A stretch of DNA of 64,000 bases from JAATFS01 sp037145635 (GTDB lineage: Bacteria; Pseudomonadota; Gammaproteobacteria; Xanthomonadales; Xanthomonadaceae), in assembly GCA_037145635.1 (NCBI GenBank), contig JBBCXB010000010.1:1-64000 (forward strand). The letters run 5' to 3'. Positions 24,425 through 33,805 of the stretch are shown piece by piece (position 1 is the first letter of the stretch; every line of letters begins with the position of its first letter). The position numbers and the translations under genes are program-made. Under the pieces are notes generated by a model. It searched no databases and was not told where the DNA came from. It worked only from the letters and a program-made list of their open reading frames with translations.

Positions 24425-26572
24425 TCAGAACGACCAGGTGAAGGTGAGGGCGCCGTTGCGCGGCTCGCCCCAGGCGCCGTAGCCGTAGATCTGCGAGTAG
24501 TACTTCTTGTCCAGTAGGTTGTTGAGGTTGACCTGCACCGAGAATTCCGGCGACAGCCGGTAGCGGGCGAACGCGCTGACCAGGGCGTAGGCGTCCTGCT
24601 CGAAGCGGCCGTAGGTGGCGTCGACGTAGTAGATCCGGTTCTGCCAGTTCACGCCGCCGCCGAAGGTCAGCTCGGCCAGGCTGCGCGGGGTGTAGCTGGT
24701 GTAGAGCTTGATCGTGGTCTGCGGCAGCTGGGTGTTGATGTCGGCGTCGTCGGCATCCTTGGCGACGTAGCGCGAGGCGCCGAAGGTGCCGTTCCAGCCC
24801 GGTGCCAGTTCGCCGTTGAGCTCGAACTCGAAGCCGCGACTGACGGTGCCGCGCGCGGCGACGTAGGCGGTTTCCGAGGTGCCGGGCACGAACTCGGTGG
24901 TGGCCTGGGCGACGTTGTCCTGCTCGATGCGGAACACCGACAGCGAGGCGTTCAGGCGGTCCTGGAACCACGCCGCCTTGACGCCGGCCTCGTAGCTCTT
25001 GCCGGTCACCGGGTCCAGGTAGCTGCCGGTCACGGTGCGCGAGGTCTGCGGCTGGAAGATGTCGGTGTAGCTGGCGTAGGCCGACCAGGTGTCGTCGATC
25101 TCGTAGACCAGGCCGGCATAAGGCGTGGTCTCCTTCTGCACGCTGGTGTAGCGCACGCCGCTCTCGGCACCGTCGACCTTCCAGTCGGTGTAGCGCGCGC
25201 CGAGGATCAGCTTCAGCGGATCGGCCAGCGACAGGCGGGCGGCGGCGTAGCCGGCCTTCTGGGTGACGGTGCCGCGGCTGAACTCGCTCAACGGCGACCA
25301 CGCCGGCTCCGGATAGGCTCCGGTCCAGCCGAGGTAGCTGTCCATCGGCCCCGGGAAATCGAACGCGCCGTCGTTGACGTAGCGGCGGCGATTGTAGCTG
25401 ACGCCCGCCATCAGCTCGTGCTCGCGGCCGAACAACTGGAACGGTCCCTCGGCATAGCCGTCCAGGCCGTCGACCTTGCGCTGGGTGACGTAGTAGCCCG
25501 AGTACGGCACCACGCCGCCGCCGGTCTGGCGGTCGAATCCGTAGATCGTGTAGTAGGGATAGAACAGCTTGTCGGTGACGTCGGTCTGGTCGTGCGTGGC
25601 GTTGGCCCGGATCTTCCAGCCGTTGGCGAAGTCGTGCTGCAGGGTCGCGAACGCGCGCTTGGTGGTGGTGTCCCAGAACGTCCAGTCGGCGGCCGGGTTG
25701 AACGAGCGTGCGTAGTTCGTGCGGCTGCCGTCGGAATACCACAGCGGGAAACCGCCCCAGGTGACGTCGTTGGAGTTCTTCTTCTGGTAGTCGTAGCCCA
25801 CGCTCAGCTGCGTGTCCGGGGTCAGGTCGGCGTCGATCACCGCGTAGCCCAGGGTCTTGTTCTGTGTGTAGCGGTCCACGTACGAATCGGTGTCCAGGTA
25901 GCTGCCGATCACGCGCGCGCGCACGCTGCCGCTGGCGTTGAGCGGGGTGGTGACGTCCACGGTGGAGCGGGTGCGGCCCCAGCTGCCGGCGGTGACCGAA
26001 ACGCTGCCGGTCAGCTCGGCGCTGTCGGCATGCTTGCGGATCAGGTTGACCGAGGCCGACGGGTTGCCCGCGCCGGTCAGCAGCCCGGTGGCGCCGCGCA
26101 CCACCTCCACGCGGTCGTACAGCGCCAGGTCCAGCGCCGAGTCGCCGTAGCTCCAGTTCTGCACCATCGTGGTCGGGATGCCGTCGAACTGGTAGTTGTC
26201 GATGTAGAAGCCGCGGGCGTAGAACTCGAAGCGCTCGCTGTCCGACCGGGTATTGGACACGCCGGTGGTGTTCTCCAGCACGTCGATGATGTCGTCCAGC
26301 TGCTGATCCTCGATGCGCTGGTGGCTGATGATGCTCACCGACTGCGGGATCTCGCGCGGCGCCAGGTCGAAACGGGTGCCCGCCGTGGTCTTGCGGACGC
26401 TGTAGCCCTCGGCGCGCTCGCCCTTGACGTTGACCTTGTCGAGCGTGGTCGGCTCGCTGTCGCCGGCAGGCGCGTCGGCGGCCACGGCGAGCGCGGGCAG
26501 GGTGGCGATCAGGCAGGCCGTGGCCAGCACCGAGCGGCGCAGGACGGGGCGGGAACGGAACGAACGGGTCAT
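24425..26572 (-). CDS. TonB-dependent siderophore receptor (FhuE/FpvA-like)
   Basis: A 715-residue outer-membrane receptor. A signal peptide ends at ALAVAAD; then come the TonB-box region and the siderophore-type plug (REIPQSVSIISHQRIEDQ, IDVLENTTGVSNTRSDSERF, then EVVRGATGLLTGAGNPSASVNLIRK) typical of FhuE/FpvA/PupB receptors, and a barrel ending in ALTFTWSF with terminal aromatic residue. It should take up a ferric hydroxamate or mixed siderophore. The start gives MTRSFRSRPV; the frame is open upstream but those residues are not convincing. I could not identify a clear Fur box. It converges on the GH109 gene and is divergent from thuA. Confidence 0.92.
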   Translation of the reverse strand: MTRSFRSRPVLRRSVLATACLIATLPALAVAADAPAGDSEPTTLDKVNVKGERAEGYSVRKTTAGTRFDLAPREIPQSVSIISHQRIEDQQLDDIIDVLENTTGVSNTRSDSERFEFYARGFYIDNYQFDGIPTTMVQNWSYGDSALDLALYDRVEVVRGATGLLTGAGNPSASVNLIRKHADSAELTGSVSVTAGSWGRTRSTVDVTTPLNASGSVRARVIGSYLDTDSYVDRYTQNKTLGYAVIDADLTPDTQLSVGYDYQKKNSNDVTWGGFPLWYSDGSRTNYARSFNPAADWTFWDTTTKRAFATLQHDFANGWKIRANATHDQTDVTDKLFYPYYTIYGFDRQTGGGVVPYSGYYVTQRKVDGLDGYAEGPFQLFGREHELMAGVSYNRRRYVNDGAFDFPGPMDSYLGWTGAYPEPAWSPLSEFSRGTVTQKAGYAAARLSLADPLKLILGARYTDWKVDGAESGVRYTSVQKETTPYAGLVYEIDDTWSAYASYTDIFQPQTSRTVTGSYLDPVTGKSYEAGVKAAWFQDRLNASLSVFRIEQDNVAQATTEFVPGTSETAYVAARGTVSRGFEFELNGELAPGWNGTFGASRYVAKDADDADINTQLPQTTIKLYTSYTPRSLAELTFGGGVNWQNRIYYVDATYGRFEQDAYALVSAFARYRLSPEFSVQVNLNNLLDKKYYSQIYGYGAWGEPRNGALTFTWSF

Positions 26573-26984
26573 CACAGGGCTCCAGGCAAGCAGGCAGGAC
26601 CGGCCTGGCGCGGGCAACGGGCGCCGTCGGACGGTCGGATTGAGGCTGGCTTGGCGCGGCCCGCCCGCGGCCCCGGCACGCGGCCGGGCGAGGGCGTCGG
26701 CACCTGGCTGGCGCTGTCGACGCGGCCGGCCGCCCGGGACGGGCCGCCGGTGAATCAGGGGTTTCCGGGACGGGCCCCTCCCGTTAATTCGGGGTGAAGC
26801 CCGCCGGCGGCGGCAAGTGTACCGGGCCGCGGGCCTTCCTACCATGTCAATCGTTGCCAGGCGCGGCCGGCCGCCACCCGGGCCGGTATGCCGTTGCGGC
26901 AGCGGCGTATGAAATTGCCGCAAGCCGGCCCCTCGCCGGGACCGGGCGCCCTATGCTCCAGGCTTTGCGGGAGGGGAAGACGGC
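26573..26984. other. Divergent control region between receptor and ThuA genes
   Basis: These 412 bases hold no gene I can support. They contain a TTGACA on the minus strand (26850-26845) whose nearest -10-like TACACT is spaced too far (23 bases), an inverted repeat at 26894-26923, and a TATGCT -10-like hexamer (26952-26957) toward thuA. Confidence 0.5.
26894..26923. promoter_or_regulatory. Inverted repeat TTGCGGCA-N14-TGCCGCAA upstream of thuA
   Basis: Perfect 8-base arms (26894-26901 and 26916-26923) flank an A/T-richer centre. The repeat lies about 30 bases upstream of a TATGCT -10-like hexamer and 61 bases before the ThuA start, so it could be an operator for a dimeric regulator. No regulator is encoded beside it. 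Confidence 0.35.
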
Positions 26985-27770
26985 ATGAAGGCAAGCGGGT
27001 TCGCGCGGTGGCTGCTGGTGCTGCTGGCGATGGCCGGCGGGGCGCCGGCGCAGCAGTTCAAGGTGCTGGTGGCGGCGATTCCCAACCAGTACCACCACGA
27101 CTACATCCCGGTGGCCAGGCCGCAGTTCGAGGCGCTGGCGCGGCAGCACTACTTCGAGCTGGTGTGGGCGTGGGACGCCAAGGCCTTCGACGGCGACCTG
27201 TCGCAGTACCAGGCGATCGTGCTGCTCAACACGCCCGCCACCGACCTGGATCCGGCCCAGCGCGCCAATTTCCAGAAGTACGTGCGCGCCGGCGGCGGCG
27301 TGGTGGCGGTGCACAAGGCCTTCGCCATCGCGCGCGGCGGCTGGGACTGGTACGACCGCCTGATCGGGCGCGCCTTTCGCACCCACCCGTACCTGCAGAC
27401 CGCGATGGTCGACGTGGTCGACCGCAACTTCCCGGCCACCGCCGGATTGCCGCGACGCTGGCTGTGGAGCGACGAGTGGTACGAGTACGACGCGCCCTAC
27501 AGCGACGACCTGGTCACGCTGATGACCGTGGACGAGTCCAGCTACGATCCCACCCGGATCTGGCCGGGGCAGGTGGCCCGGGGCATGGGCCGCGAGCATC
27601 CGGTGGCGTGGTACCACCGCTTCGAGGGTGGCCGGGTCTTCGTCACCGCGCTCGGCCACCAGGCCGAGGCCTACAACGATCCGAACTACCTGGCGCACCT
27701 GTACGGCGGGATCTACTGGGCCGCGACCGGCCGCGGCATCCAGGCCGGCGCCGCCGCGCCTGCGGACTAG
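26985..27770 (+). CDS. Exported ThuA-domain protein
   Basis: A 261-residue protein with a signal peptide (cleavage near APA-QQF) and one ThuA domain, a class I glutamine-amidotransferase-like fold: LVAAIPNQYHHDYIP, AIVLLNTPATDL, GGGVVAVHKAF, WYHRFEGGRVFVTALGHQAEAY. ThuA proteins occur in polysaccharide-utilisation loci and in trehalose metabolism, but their biochemical role is poorly defined. The ATG is well supported by GGGAGGGGAAG. It is divergent from the siderophore receptor and follows the GalNAc locus in the map; whether it belongs to that system is unclear. A palindrome pair follows the stop codon. Confidence 0.85.
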   Translation: MKASGFARWLLVLLAMAGGAPAQQFKVLVAAIPNQYHHDYIPVARPQFEALARQHYFELVWAWDAKAFDGDLSQYQAIVLLNTPATDLDPAQRANFQKYVRAGGGVVAVHKAFAIARGGWDWYDRLIGRAFRTHPYLQTAMVDVVDRNFPATAGLPRRWLWSDEWYEYDAPYSDDLVTLMTVDESSYDPTRIWPGQVARGMGREHPVAWYHRFEGGRVFVTALGHQAEAYNDPNYLAHLYGGIYWAATGRGIQAGAAAPAD

Positions 27771-27792
27771 GTTTAAACACCCAGCGCGCTGG
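27771..27792. other. Adjacent palindromes GTTTAAAC and CCAGCGCGCTGG
   Basis: Directly after the ThuA stop come the 8-base palindrome GTTTAAAC (27771-27778) and the 12-base palindrome CCAGCGCGCTGG (27781-27792). The pair lies between the convergent ThuA and cytochrome b561 genes (55 bases in total). The longer palindrome may contribute to transcript ending; I cannot show more. Confidence 0.3.
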
Positions 27793-27825
27793 CCCCGCGG
27801 CGGCGCGACCGCGCCCCCCGCCCGC

Positions 27826-28377
27826 TCAGTCCCGGCGCGCGTCCGCCGCGCCCGGCCCGCGCGCCATGCTCGGGAACACGCCGTCGCGGCGCACCCAGGC
27901 GTGGTACAGCGCTGCCGCCAGGTGCCCCAGCACGGTGGCAAACAGCAGGTAGGCCAGCGCCCCGTGGGCGCTGCGCAGGGTCGCGTACAGCGCCGGGTCG
28001 TGCGGGGCGATCGGCGGCAGCTGCACCCCGCCGACCATCACGACCGGGTAGCCGCCAGCCGACAGCATCGACCAGCCGATCAGCGGCATCGCCAGCATCA
28101 GCGCGTACAGCAGCCAGTGCGAGGCGACGGCCGCGGCCTTCTGCCAGGCCGGCAGATCCGCCGGCAGCGGCGGCGGGCGGTGCCGCAGGCGGTTGCCCAG
28201 GCGCACGATCGCCAGCAGCCCGATCGCGATGCCCAGCGGCCGATGCAGGTCGATCAGCCAGGGGCGCTGCGACACCGACGTCACCATGCCAACGCCGACG
28301 AACAGCATCGTCAGGATCATCGCCGCCATCGACCAGTGCAGGATGCGCGCGGTCGCGTTGAAGTGGGTCCTGCTCAT
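27826..28377 (-). CDS. Cytochrome b561-family protein
   Basis: A 183-residue inner-membrane cytochrome b of the bacterial b561/CybB type. It has four hydrophobic helices with His residues positioned for two b hemes: RILHWSMA in helix 1, DLHRPLG in helix 2, SHWLLYALMLAMPLIGW in helix 3, and GHLAAALYHAW near the end. It would pass electrons from quinol to a periplasmic partner. Its start overlaps the stop of the catalase-like gene by four bases (ATGA), so the pair is co-translated and the catalase-like protein is the obvious partner. Confidence 0.9.
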   Translation of the reverse strand: MSRTHFNATARILHWSMAAMILTMLFVGVGMVTSVSQRPWLIDLHRPLGIAIGLLAIVRLGNRLRHRPPPLPADLPAWQKAAAVASHWLLYALMLAMPLIGWSMLSAGGYPVVMVGGVQLPPIAPHDPALYATLRSAHGALAYLLFATVLGHLAAALYHAWVRRDGVFPSMARGPGAADARRD

Positions 28378-29480
28378 TGCGCACCTCCGCGGGCCTGGCC
28401 GCCGGCATCGGGTGCCTGGCCGCGGCCGATCTCGCGCTCGCGCCGGTTGAACGACTGCGAGTACACCGCCGAGCGCGCGGCCAGGATCTGGTCGTCGGAA
28501 CCGGCGATTCCGGTGGGCAGGATCAGCGGGTCGTAGTTGAGGTCGCGGCAGGGCCCGGTGGCCTGCGGCTCGGCGTGGTCGAGCTCCAGCGTGCCGGCCA
28601 CCACCTGGTCGCGGGTCGCCGGCCAGGGCTGGGAGGGGTCGGTGACCGGGTCGCCCGGCGCGGCCACGGTGAGCACCAGGTCCCAGCGCAGCGGCCCCTG
28701 CGCCAGCCGTCGCTGCAGGTCCTCGCCGAGGAAGTCGCTGTCGGCCTGCGCGCGCTGGGCGGCGCTCATGGCCTTGAACGCGGTCTGCGGGCGCATCGAC
28801 CAGCGCACGAAGCGCTCGCTGCCGTCGCCGGCGCGGAAGCGGAAGGCATTGACGCCGTTGTACTGGGTGTTGGCCCAGCTGTCTGACCAGGGCACGGTCA
28901 TCGCCCACTGCTGGAACTTGCGCGCCTCCGGGTAGCGCTGCAGGAACGCGGCCATCTTCGCCGGGTCGGGCTTGCCGGTGGCCGGATCCGGCTGCGACGC
29001 CAGGGTCTGCGCCATGAAGCCCTCCGGCGTGGCCACCGCGAAGAACGGAAAGCTGTTCATCGCCGTGCGCCACTGCTGGCCGTCGTCGGTGTTCAGCAGC
29101 AGCGCCATGCTGCGCACGCGCGCGCTGGCGTCGGCGCCGTGCGGATCGCCGCCGCCGATCGAGAGCCGTCCCAGTACCGGCACCGCGGCCTGGGTGAACA
29201 CCCGTGCCGACGACAGTGCCCGCGCCGCGCCGTTGGCGTGGAAGGTCCCGCTCACGCACATGCCCTTGGTGTGGGCGCGGCGGAAGCCGGGGTGCGGGGG
29301 GCCGCCGGCCTCCAGGGTGTCGGTGATGCGTCCGGCGGTCAGGCGGGACCCGCCGAGCCAGCCGCCGGTCCAGGCGAAGGCGGCCGCCAGCCCGGCGACG
29401 ATGGCGGCGACGCCGGCCAGCGGCAGCCAGGGCCGGCGGGGCCGGGCGGTGCCGCGGGGGCGCGGGTCGGACAGGGGCAT
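28374..29480 (-). CDS. SrpA-like catalase-family peroxidase, membrane anchored
   Basis: A 368-residue heme protein of the small catalase-like (SrpA) group. It has one N-terminal membrane segment (about 18-40) with the catalase domain in the periplasm. Distal His70 lies in FRRAHTKGMCVSGTFHANG, and the proximal heme-ligand Tyr340 in ARSAVYSQSFNRRE. These enzymes lack the C-terminal parts of full catalases and act mainly as peroxidases; the b561 subunit encoded in overlap downstream could supply electrons. The start at 29480 is chosen because it gives a normal signal-anchor; no better ribosome site is visible. Confidence 0.88.
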   Translation of the reverse strand: MPLSDPRPRGTARPRRPWLPLAGVAAIVAGLAAAFAWTGGWLGGSRLTAGRITDTLEAGGPPHPGFRRAHTKGMCVSGTFHANGAARALSSARVFTQAAVPVLGRLSIGGGDPHGADASARVRSMALLLNTDDGQQWRTAMNSFPFFAVATPEGFMAQTLASQPDPATGKPDPAKMAAFLQRYPEARKFQQWAMTVPWSDSWANTQYNGVNAFRFRAGDGSERFVRWSMRPQTAFKAMSAAQRAQADSDFLGEDLQRRLAQGPLRWDLVLTVAAPGDPVTDPSQPWPATRDQVVAGTLELDHAEPQATGPCRDLNYDPLILPTGIAGSDDQILAARSAVYSQSFNRREREIGRGQAPDAGGQARGGAQ

Positions 29481-29647
29481 GGCGGTGGACTCCGTGGGCG
29501 ATGGCGATGGAGCGGCTCGGCGGCGGCGCCCGGACGGGGCCGCACGCGTCGCCGTGCATCATCCGCCAGGCCCTGGGTGGAGACCGTGACGCGCTCCCGG
29601 CCGGCACCGCACCGGGTCCGGGGCCCGTCCGGACCGGAACCGGCCCG

Positions 29648-29998
29648 CTACTGCTGGCGCAACGGCGCGTCGAGGAATTCGATGCGGACCGGCACGCCCA
29701 GCAGGGCCTCGGCGTCGGGCCGCAGCGCGCTCACCCCGGCCCGCGCCGGCGTGGGCGCCAGCACGTCCAGTACCGCGGCCCCGGTGGCCTGATCGACGCG
29801 CGTGCCCTGCAGCCCGGGGAACAGCGCCCGCAGCGCCCCGGCATGCGCCTGCAGCGCCTGGCGCGCGCGCGCCGGGGCGGCGGCGTCGCTCACGCTCGCA
29901 GCCGCGCGCGGCGGCACGGCGGGAGGGGCCGGCGCCGGGGTGCACCCAGCCAGGCCCCACGCCGCGACGACCGCGGCCAGGAGTGGGGATCGGGGCAT
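29648..29998 (-). CDS. Small lipoprotein resembling a protease pro-domain
   Basis: A 116-residue lipoprotein. The leader ends in LAGC with Cys19 as the lipidation site, followed by a Pro/Ala linker and a domain at about 45-116. That domain aligns with the pro-region of the protease encoded just upstream: both carry PGLQG, an acidic/Gly step, VLDV, LLGVP and AP-L-Q in the same order and spacing. No protease domain is present. It could be an anchored foldase or inhibitor for the protease, or a remnant of a duplicated protease gene. It starts 72 bases after the protease stop, with a GCAA-loop hairpin between. Confidence 0.75.
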   Translation of the reverse strand: MPRSPLLAAVVAAWGLAGCTPAPAPPAVPPRAAASVSDAAAPARARQALQAHAGALRALFPGLQGTRVDQATGAAVLDVLAPTPARAGVSALRPDAEALLGVPVRIEFLDAPLRQQ

Positions 29999-30034
29999 GT
30001 CGGCCTCCTGTGGGCGGTGGTGTGGGGGAGGCGC

Positions 30035-30058
30035 CGCCGGGTCCGCAAGGACCCGGCG
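30035..30058. other. 10-bp hairpin with GCAA loop between protease and lipoprotein genes
   Basis: Arms 30035-30044 and 30049-30058 are perfect reverse complements closing the loop GCAA on the plus strand (TTGC in the transcript of the flanking minus-strand genes). It lies 13 bases after the protease stop codon. No T tract follows, so partial termination or mRNA stabilisation is as likely as a true terminator. Confidence 0.4.
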
Positions 30059-30070
30059 CGCCGTTTCGGC

Positions 30071-31297
30071 TCATGGACCATAGAGCAGCTGCAGCCCGAG
30101 CGTGGAAATGCGGTCGGTGCTGGTGTAGATCGCCAGCTGGCAGCTCCCGATCCCGGTGCCGGAGGACGCACCGGCCGAGTGGATGCCCGCCGCCACCGTG
30201 CTGATGAACCACGGGCCGCCGCTGTCCCCGCCCGCACAGGCCAGGCCGGTCCCGGTCGCCGGCGGGCCCAGTGCGATGTAGGTCGCCGCGCAGGTCTGTC
30301 CGTTGCAGGTGTAGGCCGTCGGCTGGTAGTCGGTGGCGATCACGTCGCCGCAGCTGTAGCCGGTGGTCGAACCGTAGTGGCAGACATTGTTGCCCACCGC
30401 CGTGCTGGCCTGGGTGCGTCGTCCGGTCAGCGTGCGCAGCGCGGTGCTCGAGGCGTAGAACATCGGCTGGTTGGAGGTGCTGGTGGTGTACCACTGCGCG
30501 TCGTTGCTCGCGTTGTACGACTCGGCTTGGTAGGTCAGTGCGGCCGCGGTGCCATTGACGTCGGCGTAGCTGGAATTGGTGTTGGGGCAGTGGCCGGCCG
30601 ACAGCAGGCCGGTGGTCGTGGTGCCGGTGCGTTGCACCACGAAGGCGCCGGTGCAGTTGCCGCCGTCGATGCGGCCACTGCCGCGGACCTGCGGCAGCAG
30701 CGGCGCGGGCAGCACGCGCAGCCGCGCCGGCACGCCGAGCAGCGTGCTGGCTTTGGCCTGCAGGGCCGCGCTGCGCGCGCTGTCGCCCACCACGTCGAGG
30801 ACGACCTCGCCGCTGCGGGCATCGGTGAAGCTGCCCTGCAGGCCGGGCAGGGCCTGCTTCAGCGCGGGCAGGCGAGCGTCGATCAGCGCTCGCAGCTCGC
30901 CCTGGGTATGCGCCGCGCCGGTGACGAAGTCCACCGGGACGACGGCGACGCCGGCATCGAGGAAGCGCGCGGCGGCGGGGGTCGTGCCCTTCAGGCGCAC
31001 GACCACGCGCGGTGCCGGGTCGTGCTCGATGTACACCCCGGCCAGCCGGTCGCGGTAGCGGGCGCGCAGTTCGGCGATCGGCTCGGCCAGGGCCGCCTCG
31101 ACCTACAGCCGCGCCAGCGCCGCCTGCGGCGTCACCCCGGTCGCGTCGCCGATCCGCGCGGCGTCTTCGCGCAGGCCCTGCTCGAAGGCGGCCGCCGCGG
31201 CGGGTGAGGGAGGAGCGGCTCCGGCGCCGGTCGCGGCAGCGGCCGCGGCGATCACGCAGGTTGCCAGGACAGCATGTTTCAAACCTTTCACGTCCAT
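30071..31297 (-). pseudogene. Alpha-lytic-type S1 serine protease, interrupted by an amber codon
   Basis: A secreted protease gene of 409 codons with one in-frame TAG (31105-31103, codon 65). Codons 1-64 give a signal peptide and the start of a pro-region. After the stop the same frame continues with VEAALAEPIAELRARYRDRL, the rest of the pro-region (PGLQG, LLGVP) and a complete mature domain: His in LSAGHC, Asp in SNDAQWY, Ser in GDSGGPW, with paired Cys. The upstream codon context suggests a CAG-to-TAG change. The ATG at 31297 follows GGAGAA. Restart at GTG 31036 would lack a signal peptide. A sequencing error or suppression cannot be excluded. Confidence 0.8.
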
Positions 31298-31612
31298 GAC
31301 GGTTCTCCGATGCATGCGCCGCGTCGTTGCGGCGGTCGGAGTCTAGCGCCGTCTGCGGCGACAGCTTGCTGCGCCGCAATGGCTGCAGCGCGGCATGCGG
31401 CGCGGGTAGGGCTCGTGTCGTGGGCGGCCACGGCGGAGCGCGGCACGTCGTTCAACGGGCGGCCGCGCGCGCATCCCCGTTGCAGGCTTGCCGCCTGCTT
31501 GCGTGGCGGTGCGCGACGGGACGGATGCGTCCTGTGCATCGCCGCTGGCAGGCCGCGGCCCTGCCTGGCCGAGGGCGCCCGGGCGCTGCGGGCGCGCGGG
31601 CGGTGGCTGCGG
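31298..31612. other. Region between protease and aminopeptidase genes
   Basis: These 315 bases hold no gene I can support. They contain the 5' side of the protease gene and the 3' side of the aminopeptidase gene, which is transcribed toward it. The composition is mixed, with several GC-rich self-complementary runs near 31570-31600 that could form a transcript end. No clear promoter hexamers were found. Confidence 0.5.
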
Positions 31613-32983
<1,371 letters not shown>

Positions 32984-33057
32984 GTCGGATCCTTGCGGCG
33001 GGCGCTCAGCGACGCGCCTGCCCGTCGGTGGGAGAAGGGGCGGAGAGGGGCATGCGG

Positions 33058-33777
33058 TCAGCCTGCCGGCGGCACCGGCGCCGCGCGCTGGGCATCCAGC
33101 CAGTCGGCCAGGCCGGCGAGCGTGTCGAAGTGCAGGTCGGGGGCCTGCGACGGGTGTTCCCAGGCGCGGCCCTCGCGGTTGATCCAGCAGGCCCGCAGGC
33201 CGGCGTCGAGGGCGCCGAGCACGTCCATCTCGATATGGTCGCCGACATGCAGCACCTGCGCCGGCGGCACCCCCAGGCGCGCGCAGGCGGCCAGGAAGAT
33301 GCTGGCCTGCGGCTTGGCCGCGCCATGTTCGCGCGAGCCGAGCTGGAAGGCGAAGTGGTGCATCAGGCCGATCCGTTCGAGGTCGGCGTTGCCGTTGCTC
33401 AGCGCCGCCACCGGCACGTGCGCGGCGATGCGCGCCAGCGCCTCGAGCGCGTCCGGGTAGCACTCCACCTGGTTGCGCGCGGCATAGAACGCCTCGTAGG
33501 CCGGTTCCAGCAGGGCCAGGTCGCCACCGCTGTCGCGCAGCGCCTGTTCCAGCGTCAGCCGGCGCAGCGCGCTCAGGTCGTGGTGCAGGTGCGGGTTCTC
33601 GGCGAAGCTGCGCTCGCGCAGCTCGCGCATCGCCGCGATCGGGTAGCGCGCGGCGGTCACCGGGCTGTGCTCGAGCATCCAGGCGTAGACCGCCTGGTCG
33701 ATGCGGGCCCCGATCGGGGCGAACGGCCACAGCGTATCGTCGAGGTCGAGGGTGATGGCGCGGATCGGGAAGCTCAT
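33058..33777 (-). CDS. HAD-superfamily hydrolase (haloacid-dehalogenase/phosphatase)
   Basis: A 239-residue HAD protein. Motif I is LDLDDTLW near residue 10, motif II is AALSNGN, motif III Lys lies in AAKPQASIF, and motif IV is HVGDHIEMDVLGA. This is the IA subclass with an alpha-helical cap (about 20-90), typical of small-molecule phosphatases such as those acting on 2-phosphoglycolate, 5-amino-6-ribitylamino-pyrimidinedione phosphate or pyridoxal phosphate; the substrate is not readable from sequence. A second in-frame ATG three codons upstream (33786) is also possible. It is followed closely by the aminopeptidase gene. Confidence 0.88.
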   Translation of the reverse strand: MSFPIRAITLDLDDTLWPFAPIGARIDQAVYAWMLEHSPVTAARYPIAAMRELRERSFAENPHLHHDLSALRRLTLEQALRDSGGDLALLEPAYEAFYAARNQVECYPDALEALARIAAHVPVAALSNGNADLERIGLMHHFAFQLGSREHGAAKPQASIFLAACARLGVPPAQVLHVGDHIEMDVLGALDAGLRACWINREGRAWEHPSQAPDLHFDTLAGLADWLDAQRAAPVPPAG

Positions 33778-33805
33778 CGCCCGCATTTTACGGCGCCGGG
33801 GCCGG

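Noticed and set aside
26573..26923. An extended N-terminus of the siderophore receptor
   Set aside because: The added residues precede a typical signal peptide that starts at 26572 and would bury it.
27771..27778. GTTTAAAC palindrome as a functional site or cloning scar
   Set aside because: A single 8-base palindrome is compatible with chance, and the flanking sequence is continuous with native-looking coding DNA.
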